Source of the DNA: an uncultured Lachnospiraceae bacterium
GTDB lineage: Bacteria > Bacillota > Clostridia > Lachnospirales > Lachnospiraceae
DNA length: 15,574 nt
Direction: 5' to 3'
Assembly: GCA_947628025.1 (NCBI GenBank)
Contig: CANQYH010000038.1
Span: 1 to 15,574, forward strand
The notes beneath the pieces are model-generated. The model saw nothing but the letters and a program-made list of their open reading frames with translations. It searched no databases and was not told the DNA's origin. Numbering within the stretch: the first letter of the stretch is position 1; each line of letters starts with the position of its first letter. Made by a program: the position numbers and the translations under genes. Below are positions 1 through 7,184 of the stretch, in pieces.

Positions 1-533
1 TGCCTCGGAACATCTTCTTCTTTTTCGAAGAAGCGCTTGTTGGCGTCGATGGTGCTTGGGGTCAGATTGACGCAGTGAGTCATTTTCGGGAATTCGTCGG
101 ACGGCTCGTTGAAGCCGATGTGGCCGTTGCGGCCCAGGCCCAGGAGCTGCAGGTCGACGCCGCCCAACTGGGAGATCACCTTTTCGTAGCGTTCACATTC
201 CACATCTACATCCGTCTGCGTTCCGCTGGGAATATTCGTGTTTTCCGGCAGGATATTGACGTGTTTGAACAGATTTTCACGCATGAAATAAGCGTAACTC
301 TGGTCGTTGTCCTGCGGAAGACCGCGGTATTCGTCCAGGTTGGCGGTCTTCACCTGTGAGAAATCCAAAAGGCCGGCCTGATATTGCCGGACCAGTTCCT
401 TATATGTGCCGATGGGAGTGGAACCGGTGGCCAGGCCAAGGACACAGTCGGGTTTCATGGTAATTTGCGCGGAAATGATCTGCGCGGCCCTTAAACTCAT
501 TTCATCGTAGTTTGACGTATGGTAAAGTCTCAT
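1..533 (-). CDS. nagB: Glucosamine-6-phosphate deaminase, N-terminal part (cut by window edge)
   Basis: NagB converts glucosamine 6-phosphate to fructose 6-phosphate and ammonia in the cytoplasm, feeding amino-sugar carbon into glycolysis. I translated the minus strand from an ATG at 533 and obtained 177 residues before the window ends; full-length family members are roughly 240-270 residues. Visible family motifs are LATGSTPIGTYKEL (residues 34-47, sugar-phosphate loop), NLDEYRGL (65-72, with D67 matching the E. coli catalytic D72) and LGLGRNGHIGFNEP (131-144, with H138 and E143). The Asn in RNGH is the usual Firmicutes version of the E. coli NDGH motif. The stretch TIDANKRFF (161-169) is also typical of the family. 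The start is supported by GGAGGAAAG just upstream. The gene is divergent from the unknown gene at 644. The identification is very secure; only the C-terminus is missing. Confidence 0.97.
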   Translation of the reverse strand, partial: MRLYHTSNYDEMSLRAAQIISAQITMKPDCVLGLATGSTPIGTYKELVRQYQAGLLDFSQVKTANLDEYRGLPQDNDQSYAYFMRENLFKHVNILPENTNIPSGTQTDVDVECERYEKVISQLGGVDLQLLGLGRNGHIGFNEPSDEFPKMTHCVNLTPSTIDANKRFFEKEEDVPR

Positions 534-576
534 TTGCTTTCCTCCGAGTTTGCTTTGTTGTCAGGAATCTCTATTT

Positions 577-605
577 AAAATACCATTTTCTTGGAATACT
601 TTCAA
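577..605 (-). promoter_or_regulatory. Predicted sigma-A promoter of nagB
   Basis: On the minus strand there is a -35 TTGAAA (600-605), a 17-bp spacer and a -10 TATTTT (577-582). The spacer ends in TGG, giving an extended -10 (TGn). Transcription would start near 570, about 36 bases before the nagB ATG. It overlaps the divergent promoter of the gene at 644. Confidence 0.55.
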
Positions 606-618
606 TGGTTATTATCAT
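591..618 (+). promoter_or_regulatory. Possible promoter of the unknown gene at 644
   Basis: TTGGAA (591-596), a 16-bp spacer and TATCAT (613-618) form a moderate sigma-A match. It lies inside the nagB promoter on the opposite strand, so both would compete for the same DNA. A 6-bp inverted repeat, ACCATT (582-587) and AATGGT (604-609), spans the overlap. The match is not strong and no start site is proven. Confidence 0.35.
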
Positions 619-643
619 AAAATATTGAAGAAGGGGTGATTGT

Positions 644-2992
644 ATGTCCGATTATCGTCGGCTGATTTCTTACATATACGCGTACGAGGGAGGAGTAAAA
701 GGCAGAAATATTGGATTTGCCAAGCTGGAAGCACGGAAAGGACAATGCAAGATTCAGGTAAGCGTGCGCAAGATCTATGCCGGAGGGCAGGACGTAGGAG
801 TCTATATGCTGACCGCGGGCGGCGAAGTGCTGCTGGGGAAAATGTTTTTGCGAAATGGGGCCGGAGAATTTCGGACTGCGGTGACGCCGGGCAATGTAGC
901 CGGTTCCGGACAGGGACTGGATCAATGTTATGGGCTCACGATCCACGGCGTGGAGGACACCTGGCGCAGCTACACGACGATCTGGGAGGATGCGGTGGCT
1001 CACGCGGCGGAGCTGGATTTGGAGGAGGCCACCGTGGAAAAAGCGGAGGAACGCGAGATGCAGCAGCTTCCGCCCAGCGAGATTTCAGAGAAAACGCTTG
1101 AGGAACTGCGAGAACGGCCGCCGCAGTCCGTGGTCGACGCGATCGAGGCGGAGATCCAGGCTCAGGACCGGGTGGATAAGGCCAGGGTTCGGAAATGGGA
1201 GGATATTTCTGAGGAAGAAAATGTTTCTGCAGATACCGGGGCCACCGGAGATCAGACAGAAATGAGGGAAGCGATCTCGCCGCTGCCGGGGGCGGAACCG
1301 GCAGGCGCAGGACCGGGAAATGCAGGACCGGGAAGTGCAGGACCGGGAAATGCAGGACCGGGAAGTGCAGGACCGGGAAATGCAGGACCGGGAAGTGCAG
1401 ATCTGGGAAATGTTCAGACATCGCAGCCCGGAACTGTAAATTCCGCGGTAATACGGCGTGAGGTTGCGGAACCTGCCGAAAGCACACCGCAATCCGTGTC
1501 TGTGGGAAATACGGGGACGGACACTGGGGCAGCCGGGACCGTAGAGCCGATGAAATTTATTCAGGAGATTGCGAATCGCAGAAAACTGCAGGCCCAATCT
1601 GCGCAGCCGTCGGTTCAGCAGACGCAGAAAGACTTATCGCAGTCCGGTCAGATGTCAGGAGAGGCTACAGTTCCGCCCACACGGGAAACTGTCAGACCGC
1701 CGCTGCAGCAGGAATCCTCAAAGGAGGTGCGTCCATGGCCGAATCACGCGGTGCCGACGGTGTCTCAGATGCGGTTCCGACACCAGCCGGCATTCGAGGC
1801 TGCCTCGACGCAGTCCCAGCCCGAGGTCGTTGCACCTGCCTCAACGCAGCGGCTTCGTTCCTCTGATCCTGCCGCGCAGTCCCAGTCCGAGGCCATCGCG
1901 TCCGCCTCAACACAGTCGCTTTATCCATCCGAGCATACCGCGGAGTTGCAGTCTCAGTCCGAGGTCGTCGCGGTCTCGCCGCAATCGCTTCATCTATCCG
2001 CACATACCGCGGGGCTGCAGTCCCAGTCCGAGGTTGTCGCGCCCGCTTCGTCGCGGCCGTTTAGTTCGCCTGCCCGTACTGTGCAGTCCCAGCCCGGGGC
2101 CGTCGCACCCGCTTCAGCGCAGTTGCTTCGTCCCTCCGCACATACCGCGGAGCCGCAGCCACGGTCAGGGGTCGTTGCACCTGCTTCGTCGCGGCAGCTT
2201 AGTTCGTCTGCCTCCACTGCACAGTCCCAGCCCGAGGCTGTCGCACCCGCCTCAACACAGTCGCTTCGTCCATCCGAGCATCTCGCGGAGCCGCAGTCCC
2301 AGTCCGAGACCGTCGCACCCGCCTCAACACAGTCGCTTCGTCCATCTGAGCATACCGCGCAGCCGCAGCTGCAGACAAAACCATCCGTCGCAGAACCCGA
2401 GCCCATTGCGCCCGCTTCGCCGCAGTCGCTTCGCCCATCTGCTTCCACCGCAGGGGCGCCGTCGCGGCCCGAGCCCGCAGCCCCCGCCCCAACACAGCCG
2501 CCCCGTCCCTCTGCTGCCCCTGCCGCTGCATTGCCGCCGCACGACGCCGGGACGGATCCCTTTGAACAGCAGGCGGGGTATCTGGACCGGTTGGATCAGG
2601 AAGAGACCGGGGATCCGGAAGAAGTGCTGAAGCTGTGGCATTATTTTCAGAGGCATTATCCGAAGATCCGGGCTTTCGATTACAGCGGGAGCTGCGAGGT
2701 GCTTGTCATCAAACCGCAGGATATCGGTCTTTTGCCGCGGGAAACCTGGGCTTACGGGAATAACAGTTTCTTGCTGCATGGCTACTATAACCACCGTTAT
2801 CTGATCCTGGCCCGCTTGGTCGGGCAGAAAGGCGAGATACGATTTCTTTTGGGGGTCCCCGGACATTATTACAGCAATGAAAAGTACATGGCATCCATGT
2901 TTGGCTTCCCGAATTTTGTTCTGTCGAAAATGCAGCCGGCAGGGGACGGCCGTTTTGGATACTGGTACACGGATATCCGCCTTGGGACTTGA
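644..2992 (+). CDS. Unknown protein: conserved-looking ends joined by a repetitive Pro/Ala/Ser/Gln-rich linker
   Basis: I cannot assign a function. The 782-residue product has three parts. Residues 1 to about 120 look folded (for example GRNIGFAKLEARKGQCKIQVSV and a Gly-rich stretch ending near TIHGVEDTWRSYTTIWED). Residues about 125-635 are mostly low complexity: an acidic segment, seven AGPGN/S-type pentapeptides (222-256), then about ten imperfect copies of a unit like VAPASTQSLRPSEHTAEPQ (about 385-625). Residues about 640-782 look folded again, with many aromatics (WHYFQRHYPKIRAFDYSG, then LLHGYYNHRYLILARL). No signal peptide, membrane segment, catalytic motif or nucleotide-binding motif is visible. 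The end domains resemble uncharacterised Lachnospiraceae proteins I half-remember, which is not proof. The start has AAGGGGTG at 631-638. It is divergent from nagB, and its stop codon lies inside the loop of a terminator. It is a cytoplasmic or scaffold-like candidate by inference only. Confidence 0.85.
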   Translation: MSDYRRLISYIYAYEGGVKGRNIGFAKLEARKGQCKIQVSVRKIYAGGQDVGVYMLTAGGEVLLGKMFLRNGAGEFRTAVTPGNVAGSGQGLDQCYGLTIHGVEDTWRSYTTIWEDAVAHAAELDLEEATVEKAEEREMQQLPPSEISEKTLEELRERPPQSVVDAIEAEIQAQDRVDKARVRKWEDISEEENVSADTGATGDQTEMREAISPLPGAEPAGAGPGNAGPGSAGPGNAGPGSAGPGNAGPGSADLGNVQTSQPGTVNSAVIRREVAEPAESTPQSVSVGNTGTDTGAAGTVEPMKFIQEIANRRKLQAQSAQPSVQQTQKDLSQSGQMSGEATVPPTRETVRPPLQQESSKEVRPWPNHAVPTVSQMRFRHQPAFEAASTQSQPEVVAPASTQRLRSSDPAAQSQSEAIASASTQSLYPSEHTAELQSQSEVVAVSPQSLHLSAHTAGLQSQSEVVAPASSRPFSSPARTVQSQPGAVAPASAQLLRPSAHTAEPQPRSGVVAPASSRQLSSSASTAQSQPEAVAPASTQSLRPSEHLAEPQSQSETVAPASTQSLRPSEHTAQPQLQTKPSVAEPEPIAPASPQSLRPSASTAGAPSRPEPAAPAPTQPPRPSAAPAAALPPHDAGTDPFEQQAGYLDRLDQEETGDPEEVLKLWHYFQRHYPKIRAFDYSGSCEVLVIKPQDIGLLPRETWAYGNNSFLLHGYYNHRYLILARLVGQKGEIRFLLGVPGHYYSNEKYMASMFGFPNFVLSKMQPAGDGRFGYWYTDIRLGT
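1307..1411 (+). repeat. 15-bp tandem repeat (30-bp higher-order unit) encoding AGPGN/AGPGS
   Basis: Six near-identical 15-bp units and one degenerate unit run head to tail inside the unknown gene. Five units differ only by aat/agt in the last codon, alternating strictly, so the real duplicated unit is probably 30 bp. The seventh unit (1397-1411) has drifted to encode ADLGN. Copy-number change would keep the reading frame and only alter linker length. Confidence 0.92.
1800..2520 (+). repeat. Imperfect tandem repeat, about 60-72 bp per unit, in the linker of the unknown gene
   Basis: About ten diverged copies encode variants of VAPASTQSLRPSEHTAEPQSQSE. The two best-preserved copies share an identical 35-bp core at 2240-2274 and 2312-2346, a 72-bp period (24 residues). 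Unit lengths differ but all keep frame. The C-rich composition (many CCG, TCC and CAG codons) keeps several other reading frames open, which produces spurious open frames on both strands. Confidence 0.85.
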
Positions 2993-3020
2993 TCCCGGGG
3001 CGGATATCCGTCTTGTGTTT
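2970..3020 (+). terminator. Intrinsic terminator overlapping the end of the unknown gene
   Basis: Twelve-base arms CGGATATCCGCC (2970-2981) and GGCGGATATCCG (2999-3010) pair perfectly, with a small inner GGGA/TCCC pairing in the loop, and are followed by the T-rich TCTTGTGTTTTTATTT. The stop codon of the gene (2990-2992) sits in the loop, so the left arm is coding sequence. Confidence 0.8.
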
Positions 3021-3257
3021 TTATTTGTACGGACAAGCCGGGTTCTGCCCCGCCAATGAGCGTACTATCGCGTATGCCTGCGAACATTTTGCGCTTTCGA
3101 TCACATTGTCCTGCGCAGGTGGTTCTTATTTTGCAGATCTGTTCAGATCTTATCCGGCATATCCATTTTATACCCATGATATTTCATTGATAGAGAGCCA
3201 CGGATTCCAAGGATTTAAATATTTGCAGAATGGCGTTTCCGCCGATTCATTTTCCTG
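3021..3257. other. Intergenic stretch with no recognisable gene
   Basis: Together with the flanking terminator and promoter this makes a gap of over 300 bases. Short open frames exist on both strands but none has a convincing ribosome binding site or a recognisable protein. A perfect palindrome CCTGCGCAGG (3110-3119) and two copies of CAGATCT near 3135-3150 are the only structure I noticed. I see no tRNA and no riboswitch. Confidence 0.6.
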
Positions 3258-3286
3258 TTGAGTAAAATAAGGCAAAGTGGTATAAT
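3258..3286 (+). promoter_or_regulatory. Predicted sigma-A promoter of trkA-trkH
   Basis: TTGAGT (3258-3263), a 17-bp spacer and a perfect TATAAT (3281-3286) preceded by TGG (extended -10). Transcription would start near 3293, leaving a leader of about 40 bases with AGGAGGA at 3323-3329. This is too short for a c-di-AMP or potassium riboswitch. Confidence 0.82.
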
Positions 3287-3333
3287 CGAGCTGTTATCAC
3301 CCATTATACACATCCATCCTACAGGAGGACCTT

Positions 3334-4692
3334 ATGAGAATCATAATCATCGGCTGCGGCAAGGTCGGCCGGACGCTGGCCCAGCAGCTGAGTGAGGAGA
3401 ATCACGATATCGTGATCGTGGATCTGGCGGCGAAAAAATTGCAGGAATTTAATGAAGAGGTCGACGCGATCTGCGTGACCGGCAATGGCGCCAGCATCGG
3501 CGTGCTGGAGGAAGCTGGAATCGACGTAGCAGACGTGCTGATCGCGGTCACGGGTTCGGACGAGCTGAATCTGCTGTGCTGCCTGGTGGCCCGCAAGGTC
3601 AGCGAGTGCCGGACCATTGCCCGTGTGCGCAATCCGGTGTATCAGCGCGATATCAATTTTATCAAAGAACGCATGGGCATTTCCATGATCATTAATCCGG
3701 AATATACGACGGCGGTGGAGATCACGAGACTTCTGCGGTTCCCGTCCGCGATCCAGATCGACACATTTGCCGGGGGCAGCGTGCAGATCGTTAAGTTTAA
3801 ACTTTTGCCGGAGTTTCAGATGAGCGGCCTGCCGATGCACAAGCTGGCGGACCGTCTGCCGAAAGTGCTGATCTGCGCGGTGGAGCGCGATGAAATGATC
3901 ACGATCCCGCGAGGCGATTTTGTGTTGCGGGACAACGACCTGGTCTCGATCGTCGGGACCCACAAGGACTGCGAACGTTTCTTTAAACAGCTGGGCCTGT
4001 CGACGCGGCCGGTCAAAAACGCATTGATCGTGGGCGGCGGCACGCTGGGATATTATCTGGCCCAGCAGCTTTGCGACGCGAAGATCGACGTGCGTATCGT
4101 AGAGAGAGATCATGCGCGCTGTGAATTGCTGTGCGAACGTCTTCCGGAGGCTTCGATCATCAATGGGGATGGCTCCGACCGCAAGATCCTCCTCCAGTCG
4201 GGCTTTTTGTCGGCGGAAGCGATCGTTTCCCTGACCTCGATCGATGAGGAAAATATTTTTCTGTCCCAGTTTGCCAAGGACCGCACGAAAGCGAAGCTGG
4301 TCACGAAAGTGAATCGCCTGGCGTTTGACAGCATCATCCAGAAGCTGGATATCGGCAGCGTGGTTTATCCCAAATATATTACGGCCGACAATATTCTCCA
4401 GTATGTGCGCGCGCTGCAGAACGCGGTGGGCAGCAGTGTGGAGACCCTTTGCCGTATCCTGGACAACCGGGCGGAGGCGCTGGAATTTACCGTGAAGCAG
4501 GACAGTCTGGTGGCCAATAAGACATTGATCCAGTTAAGCCGCGGATTGAAAAAGGACTTGCTGGTGTGCAGCATCAACCATAACGGCAAAGTGATCATTC
4601 CCAAAGGCCAGGACAGCATCCAGCCGGGCGATTCGGTGATCATTGTTACGACACAGAAAGGGCTCCAGGATATCAACGACATTCTGGAATAG
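3334..4692 (+). CDS. trkA: Trk potassium-uptake regulatory subunit TrkA
   Basis: TrkA is the cytoplasmic NAD(H)/nucleotide-binding ring that gates the TrkH channel. The 452-residue length fits the full-size form with two tandem RCK modules. The first Rossmann motif is IIIIGCGKVG (residues 3-12), with the acidic residue closing the ribose-binding strand at D30. The second is ALIVGGGTLG (230-239), with the matching acidic E258. Each is followed by a C-terminal RCK half (about 140-215 and 370-452; the latter includes IIPKGQDSIQPGDSVIIV-type sequence). The start at 3334 is fixed by AGGAGGA five bases upstream and by the MRIIIIG opening. trkH follows after 12 bases, so the two are almost certainly co-transcribed. 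ATP/NADH gating is family knowledge and was not tested here. Confidence 0.96.
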   Translation: MRIIIIGCGKVGRTLAQQLSEENHDIVIVDLAAKKLQEFNEEVDAICVTGNGASIGVLEEAGIDVADVLIAVTGSDELNLLCCLVARKVSECRTIARVRNPVYQRDINFIKERMGISMIINPEYTTAVEITRLLRFPSAIQIDTFAGGSVQIVKFKLLPEFQMSGLPMHKLADRLPKVLICAVERDEMITIPRGDFVLRDNDLVSIVGTHKDCERFFKQLGLSTRPVKNALIVGGGTLGYYLAQQLCDAKIDVRIVERDHARCELLCERLPEASIINGDGSDRKILLQSGFLSAEAIVSLTSIDEENIFLSQFAKDRTKAKLVTKVNRLAFDSIIQKLDIGSVVYPKYITADNILQYVRALQNAVGSSVETLCRILDNRAEALEFTVKQDSLVANKTLIQLSRGLKKDLLVCSINHNGKVIIPKGQDSIQPGDSVIIVTTQKGLQDINDILE

Positions 4693-4704
4693 CAGGTGAG
4701 TCTT

Positions 4705-6144
4705 ATGAATTATTCGATTATCAGATATATCGTGGGACTGACGCTGATCCTGGAGGGCGCGCTGATGGCTCCGTCCTGCGTCGTGGCCGTGATCTATCGG
4801 GAAACGGCGTTCTGGGCGCTGCTGGGTTCCGCGCTGGCCTGCGTGATCTTCGGACTGCTGCTGCGGAGGAAAAAGCCGGAGAACGGCGTCTTTTTCGCGC
4901 GGGAGGGATTCGTGACGGTAGCTCTTTGCTGGCTGGCGATCAGTATCATGGGAGCGGTTCCTTTTGTGCTCAGCGGCGCGATCCCCGATCCGGTCCAGGC
5001 GCTGTTTGAGTCGGTGTCCGGGTTTACGACGACGGGAGCCAGCATCCTGCCGGAGGTGGAATCATTGCCGAAAAGCATCCTGTTTTGGCGCAGCTTTACC
5101 CATTGGATCGGCGGTATGGGCGTGCTGGTGTTTTTGCTGACGCTTCTGCCCATGAGCGGCGGGTTCCATATGAGCCTGATGAAAGCGGAGAGCCCCGGGC
5201 CGTCGGTCAGCCGCCTGGTGCCGAAAGTGCAGACGACGGCGAAGATATTGTATATCATTTACGTGGTCATGACAGTGACCGAAGTGATCCTGCTGCTTCT
5301 GGGACGGATGCCGCTGTATGACGCGCTGACGCTGTCCTTTGGAACGGCGGGCACGGGCGGGTTTGGTATCCGCAACGACAGCATCGCCGGATATTCCGTG
5401 TATAACCAGGTGGTCATCACGATCTTTATGATCGCGTTCGGCGTCAATTTTAACGCGTATTTCTTCCTTATATTTAAGAAAGTGGGCGCGGCGCTGCGTA
5501 TGGAGGAGGTCCGCGTCTATCTGGCGGTCATATTGGTATCGATTTTGCTGATCACGGGCAATATCCTGGGGATCTATGACAATGTACTGACCGCGTTTCA
5601 GCAGGCCGCGTTCCAGGTGGCGTCCATTATCACGACCACCGGGTATTCGACGGCGGATTTTAACCAATGGCCGGAGCTTTCCCGCACGATTTTGGTCATG
5701 GTCATGTTCATCGGCGCCTGCTCGGGCAGTACCGGCGGCGGCATCAAGGTCTCCCGCATCATTATCCTGTTCCGCACGATCGCGAAAGAGATCAAGACGT
5801 ACTTGTATCCGGACGTGGTGACGAAAGTGAAAGTGGACGGCAAGCCTGTGGATCATGAGGTGGTGCGCGCGACCAATGTATTCTTCGCGGCGTATTTTGC
5901 GATCTTTGCGATTTCTGTGCTGCTGCTGGCGATCGATAATCTGGATTCGGTGACCAATTTCACGGCGGTGGCGGCGACGCTGAACAACATCGGGCCCGGT
6001 CTGTCCATGGTCGGTCCGGCGGCCAATTATTCCGTGTATTCGAGCCGGTCGCTGCTGGTCATGATCTTCGATATGCTGGCGGGCCGCCTGGAATTGTTCC
6101 CGCTATTGGTCCTGCTGGCCCCGAATACCTGGCGGAAGTTCTGA
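4705..6144 (+). CDS. trkH: Trk-type potassium channel/transport subunit TrkH
   Basis: TrkH is the membrane pore of the TrkAH potassium uptake system. With the ATG at 4705 the product has 479 residues, the normal size. All four P-loop selectivity-filter segments are visible: SGFTTTGAS (G111), GTAGTGGF (G216), ITTTGYSTADF (G313) and NNIGPG (G430). Many hydrophobic membrane spans lie between them. The segment SGSTGGGIKVSR (340-351) is the characteristic region after the third pore loop. A GTG at 4696 is in frame, but I prefer ATG 4705 because AGGTGAG (4694-4700) then serves as ribosome binding site and the protein begins MNYSIIRYI like relatives. It lies 12 bases after trkA, in the same operon, and ends convergent to tadA. 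Confidence 0.96.
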   Translation: MNYSIIRYIVGLTLILEGALMAPSCVVAVIYRETAFWALLGSALACVIFGLLLRRKKPENGVFFAREGFVTVALCWLAISIMGAVPFVLSGAIPDPVQALFESVSGFTTTGASILPEVESLPKSILFWRSFTHWIGGMGVLVFLLTLLPMSGGFHMSLMKAESPGPSVSRLVPKVQTTAKILYIIYVVMTVTEVILLLLGRMPLYDALTLSFGTAGTGGFGIRNDSIAGYSVYNQVVITIFMIAFGVNFNAYFFLIFKKVGAALRMEEVRVYLAVILVSILLITGNILGIYDNVLTAFQQAAFQVASIITTTGYSTADFNQWPELSRTILVMVMFIGACSGSTGGGIKVSRIIILFRTIAKEIKTYLYPDVVTKVKVDGKPVDHEVVRATNVFFAAYFAIFAISVLLLAIDNLDSVTNFTAVAATLNNIGPGLSMVGPAANYSVYSSRSLLVMIFDMLAGRLELFPLLVLLAPNTWRKF

Positions 6145-6257
6145 GACGGAAGAGAAGAATGCTGCAAGCTGGTCCGATCATCATATACGGGCCGCGCAGT
6201 TATCGTGGGATCAGCGCGTGTCCCGTTAGAATAGAAGCTGTTTTTAGATAATAATAT

Positions 6258-6297
6258 GGCCCGCTGGCGGATCTGAATTCCGGCAGCGGGCCTGTTT
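6258..6297. terminator. Bidirectional terminator between trkH and tadA
   Basis: GGCCCGCTG (6258-6266) pairs with CAGCGGGCC (6284-6292), and an inner CGGA/TCCG pairing extends the stem. On the plus side TGTTTGGTT follows. On the minus side the flank reads ATATTATTATCTAAAAA, so both T-tracts are weak to moderate. Its position between convergent genes supports shared use. Confidence 0.65.
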
Positions 6298-6300
6298 GGT

Positions 6301-6852
6301 TCAGGGAACGGCGTTATGGCCGCCGCTTTCGCTGGCAGCTGTATTTGCTTCCGGCGAAAGCTTTGCGGCTTTTGCTGTTTTATTTGCTTTTCGCAGAGCT
6401 TTAAAAAAATCGGTCAGCATTTGGGAGCAGGCATCTTCCAAAACGCCGGTTTCCGTTTCGGCCTGATGATTGAAGCCGGGTTCATGCAGCAGGTCCAGCA
6501 CCGAACCGGCGCAGCCTGCCTTGGGATTCATGCAGCCTATGACGACGCGGGGGATCCGGGCCTGGACAATGGCGCCTGCGCACATAGGGCAGGGTTCGAG
6601 GGTCACGTACATGGTGCAGCCCTCCAGCCGCCAGTCGCCCATTTTTTTGCACGCTTTGCGGATCGCGGTGATCTCTGCGTGGGCCAGAACGGTATGGTCC
6701 GTCATGCGCCGGTTGTAGCCGCGTCCGATGATCGTTCCCTCGTATTCAATGACGCAGCCGATGGGGACCTCGCCCAGAGCCAGCGCTTTTTTGGCCTGGC
6801 GGATAGCGGCCCGCATATATTTTTCTTGTTGGTTAGATTCGGATGGGGTCAT
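6301..6852 (-). CDS. tadA: tRNA-specific adenosine deaminase (A34 to inosine)
   Basis: TadA deaminates the wobble adenosine of tRNA-Arg(ACG) to inosine. The 183-residue sequence shows the zinc/catalytic signature HAE (H58, E60) and PCPMC (C88, C91), plus GEVPIGCVIE (27-36) and YNRRMTDHTVLAHAEI, all characteristic of TadA rather than generic cytidine deaminases. Residues after about 155 form an Ala/Lys-rich tail not needed for the fold. The start at 6852 has AAGGCGGGA upstream on the minus strand. A later Met (residue 13) would cut into the first helix, so the longer start is preferred. It is transcribed alone on the minus strand, convergent with trkH and divergent from the SRP RNA. Closeness to SRP RNA and dnaX matches the B. 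subtilis yaaJ neighbourhood. Confidence 0.95.
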   Translation of the reverse strand: MTPSESNQQEKYMRAAIRQAKKALALGEVPIGCVIEYEGTIIGRGYNRRMTDHTVLAHAEITAIRKACKKMGDWRLEGCTMYVTLEPCPMCAGAIVQARIPRVVIGCMNPKAGCAGSVLDLLHEPGFNHQAETETGVLEDACSQMLTDFFKALRKANKTAKAAKLSPEANTAASESGGHNAVP

Positions 6853-7005
6853 GAGAGTCCCGCCTTTTCTGCGTTATGTCTGTATGTTCAAAGTAGTTCC
6901 AGTATGATCTTCTTTGGTTTGCCGGATGTTTGGCTGAGGGTGACATATTGCTGCATAGTTTCGCCAGTATGATTCATCCGGGCTGCCCCGCGGCTATGTT
7001 TCATT

Positions 7006-7034
7006 ATTATATGTTATGTTTGCCGTTTGCGCAA
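7006..7034 (-). promoter_or_regulatory. Predicted sigma-A promoter of tadA
   Basis: Reading the minus strand: TTGCGC (7029-7034), a 17-bp spacer and a perfect TATAAT (7006-7011). Transcription would start near 6999, giving a leader of about 147 bases before the tadA ATG. Confidence 0.65.
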
Positions 7035-7047
7035 GACGTAAAATCGG

Positions 7048-7119
7048 AGGCCGGCGGTTTTGTTCCCCTTTAATATATTGCGAAAAGGGATCGGATATAG
7101 TATGGAGGAACGCCGGCCT
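7048..7119. repeat. Unexplained inverted repeat with inner hairpin
   Basis: AGGCCGGCG (7048-7056) and CGCCGGCCT (7111-7119) are perfect 9-bp arms. Inside, CCCTTT (7066-7071) pairs with AAAGGG (7084-7089). A run of six T follows on the plus strand at 7126-7131. It sits between the two divergent promoters and could be a plus-strand terminator blocking read-in, or a degenerate mobile palindrome. I see no gene that would need it. Confidence 0.6.
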
Positions 7120-7155
7120 GAGCATATTTTTCCCGAATCTTCCGCTCCGCCAGCC

Positions 7156-7184
7156 TTGACAAACATCCGGCCAGCGATTATACT
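7156..7184 (+). promoter_or_regulatory. Near-consensus promoter upstream of the SRP RNA
   Basis: Perfect TTGACA (7156-7161), a 17-bp spacer and TATACT (7179-7184). This is among the best promoter matches in the window, as expected for a stable RNA. The start near 7191 is about 160 bases before the mature SRP RNA 5' end, implying a processed precursor unless a second, weaker promoter lies closer. Confidence 0.8.

Noticed and set aside
1569..2630. A long Arg/Ser/Pro-rich open frame (353 codons) overlapping the unknown gene in another plus frame, plus several long minus-strand frames over the same repeats
   Set aside because: They arise because the in-frame repeats have a period divisible by three and lack stops in several frames. 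None has a sensible start context or resembles a protein family; the frame from 644 has a good ribosome binding site and folded-looking ends.
2989..3261. 90-codon open frame after the terminator of the unknown gene
   Set aside because: It begins inside the terminator loop, has no ribosome binding site and no recognisable protein features.
3287..3333. Possible c-di-AMP (ydaO-type) or potassium riboswitch before trkA
   Set aside because: The predicted leader is only about 40 bases and contains just the ribosome binding site; no conserved riboswitch motifs are visible there or in the upstream gap.
5062..5856. 264-codon minus-strand frame opposite trkH, and similar long frames opposite trkA, pfkA, dnaX and the TPR gene
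   Set aside because: They are His/Arg-rich shadows created by high-GC coding sequence on the other strand, lacking start signals.
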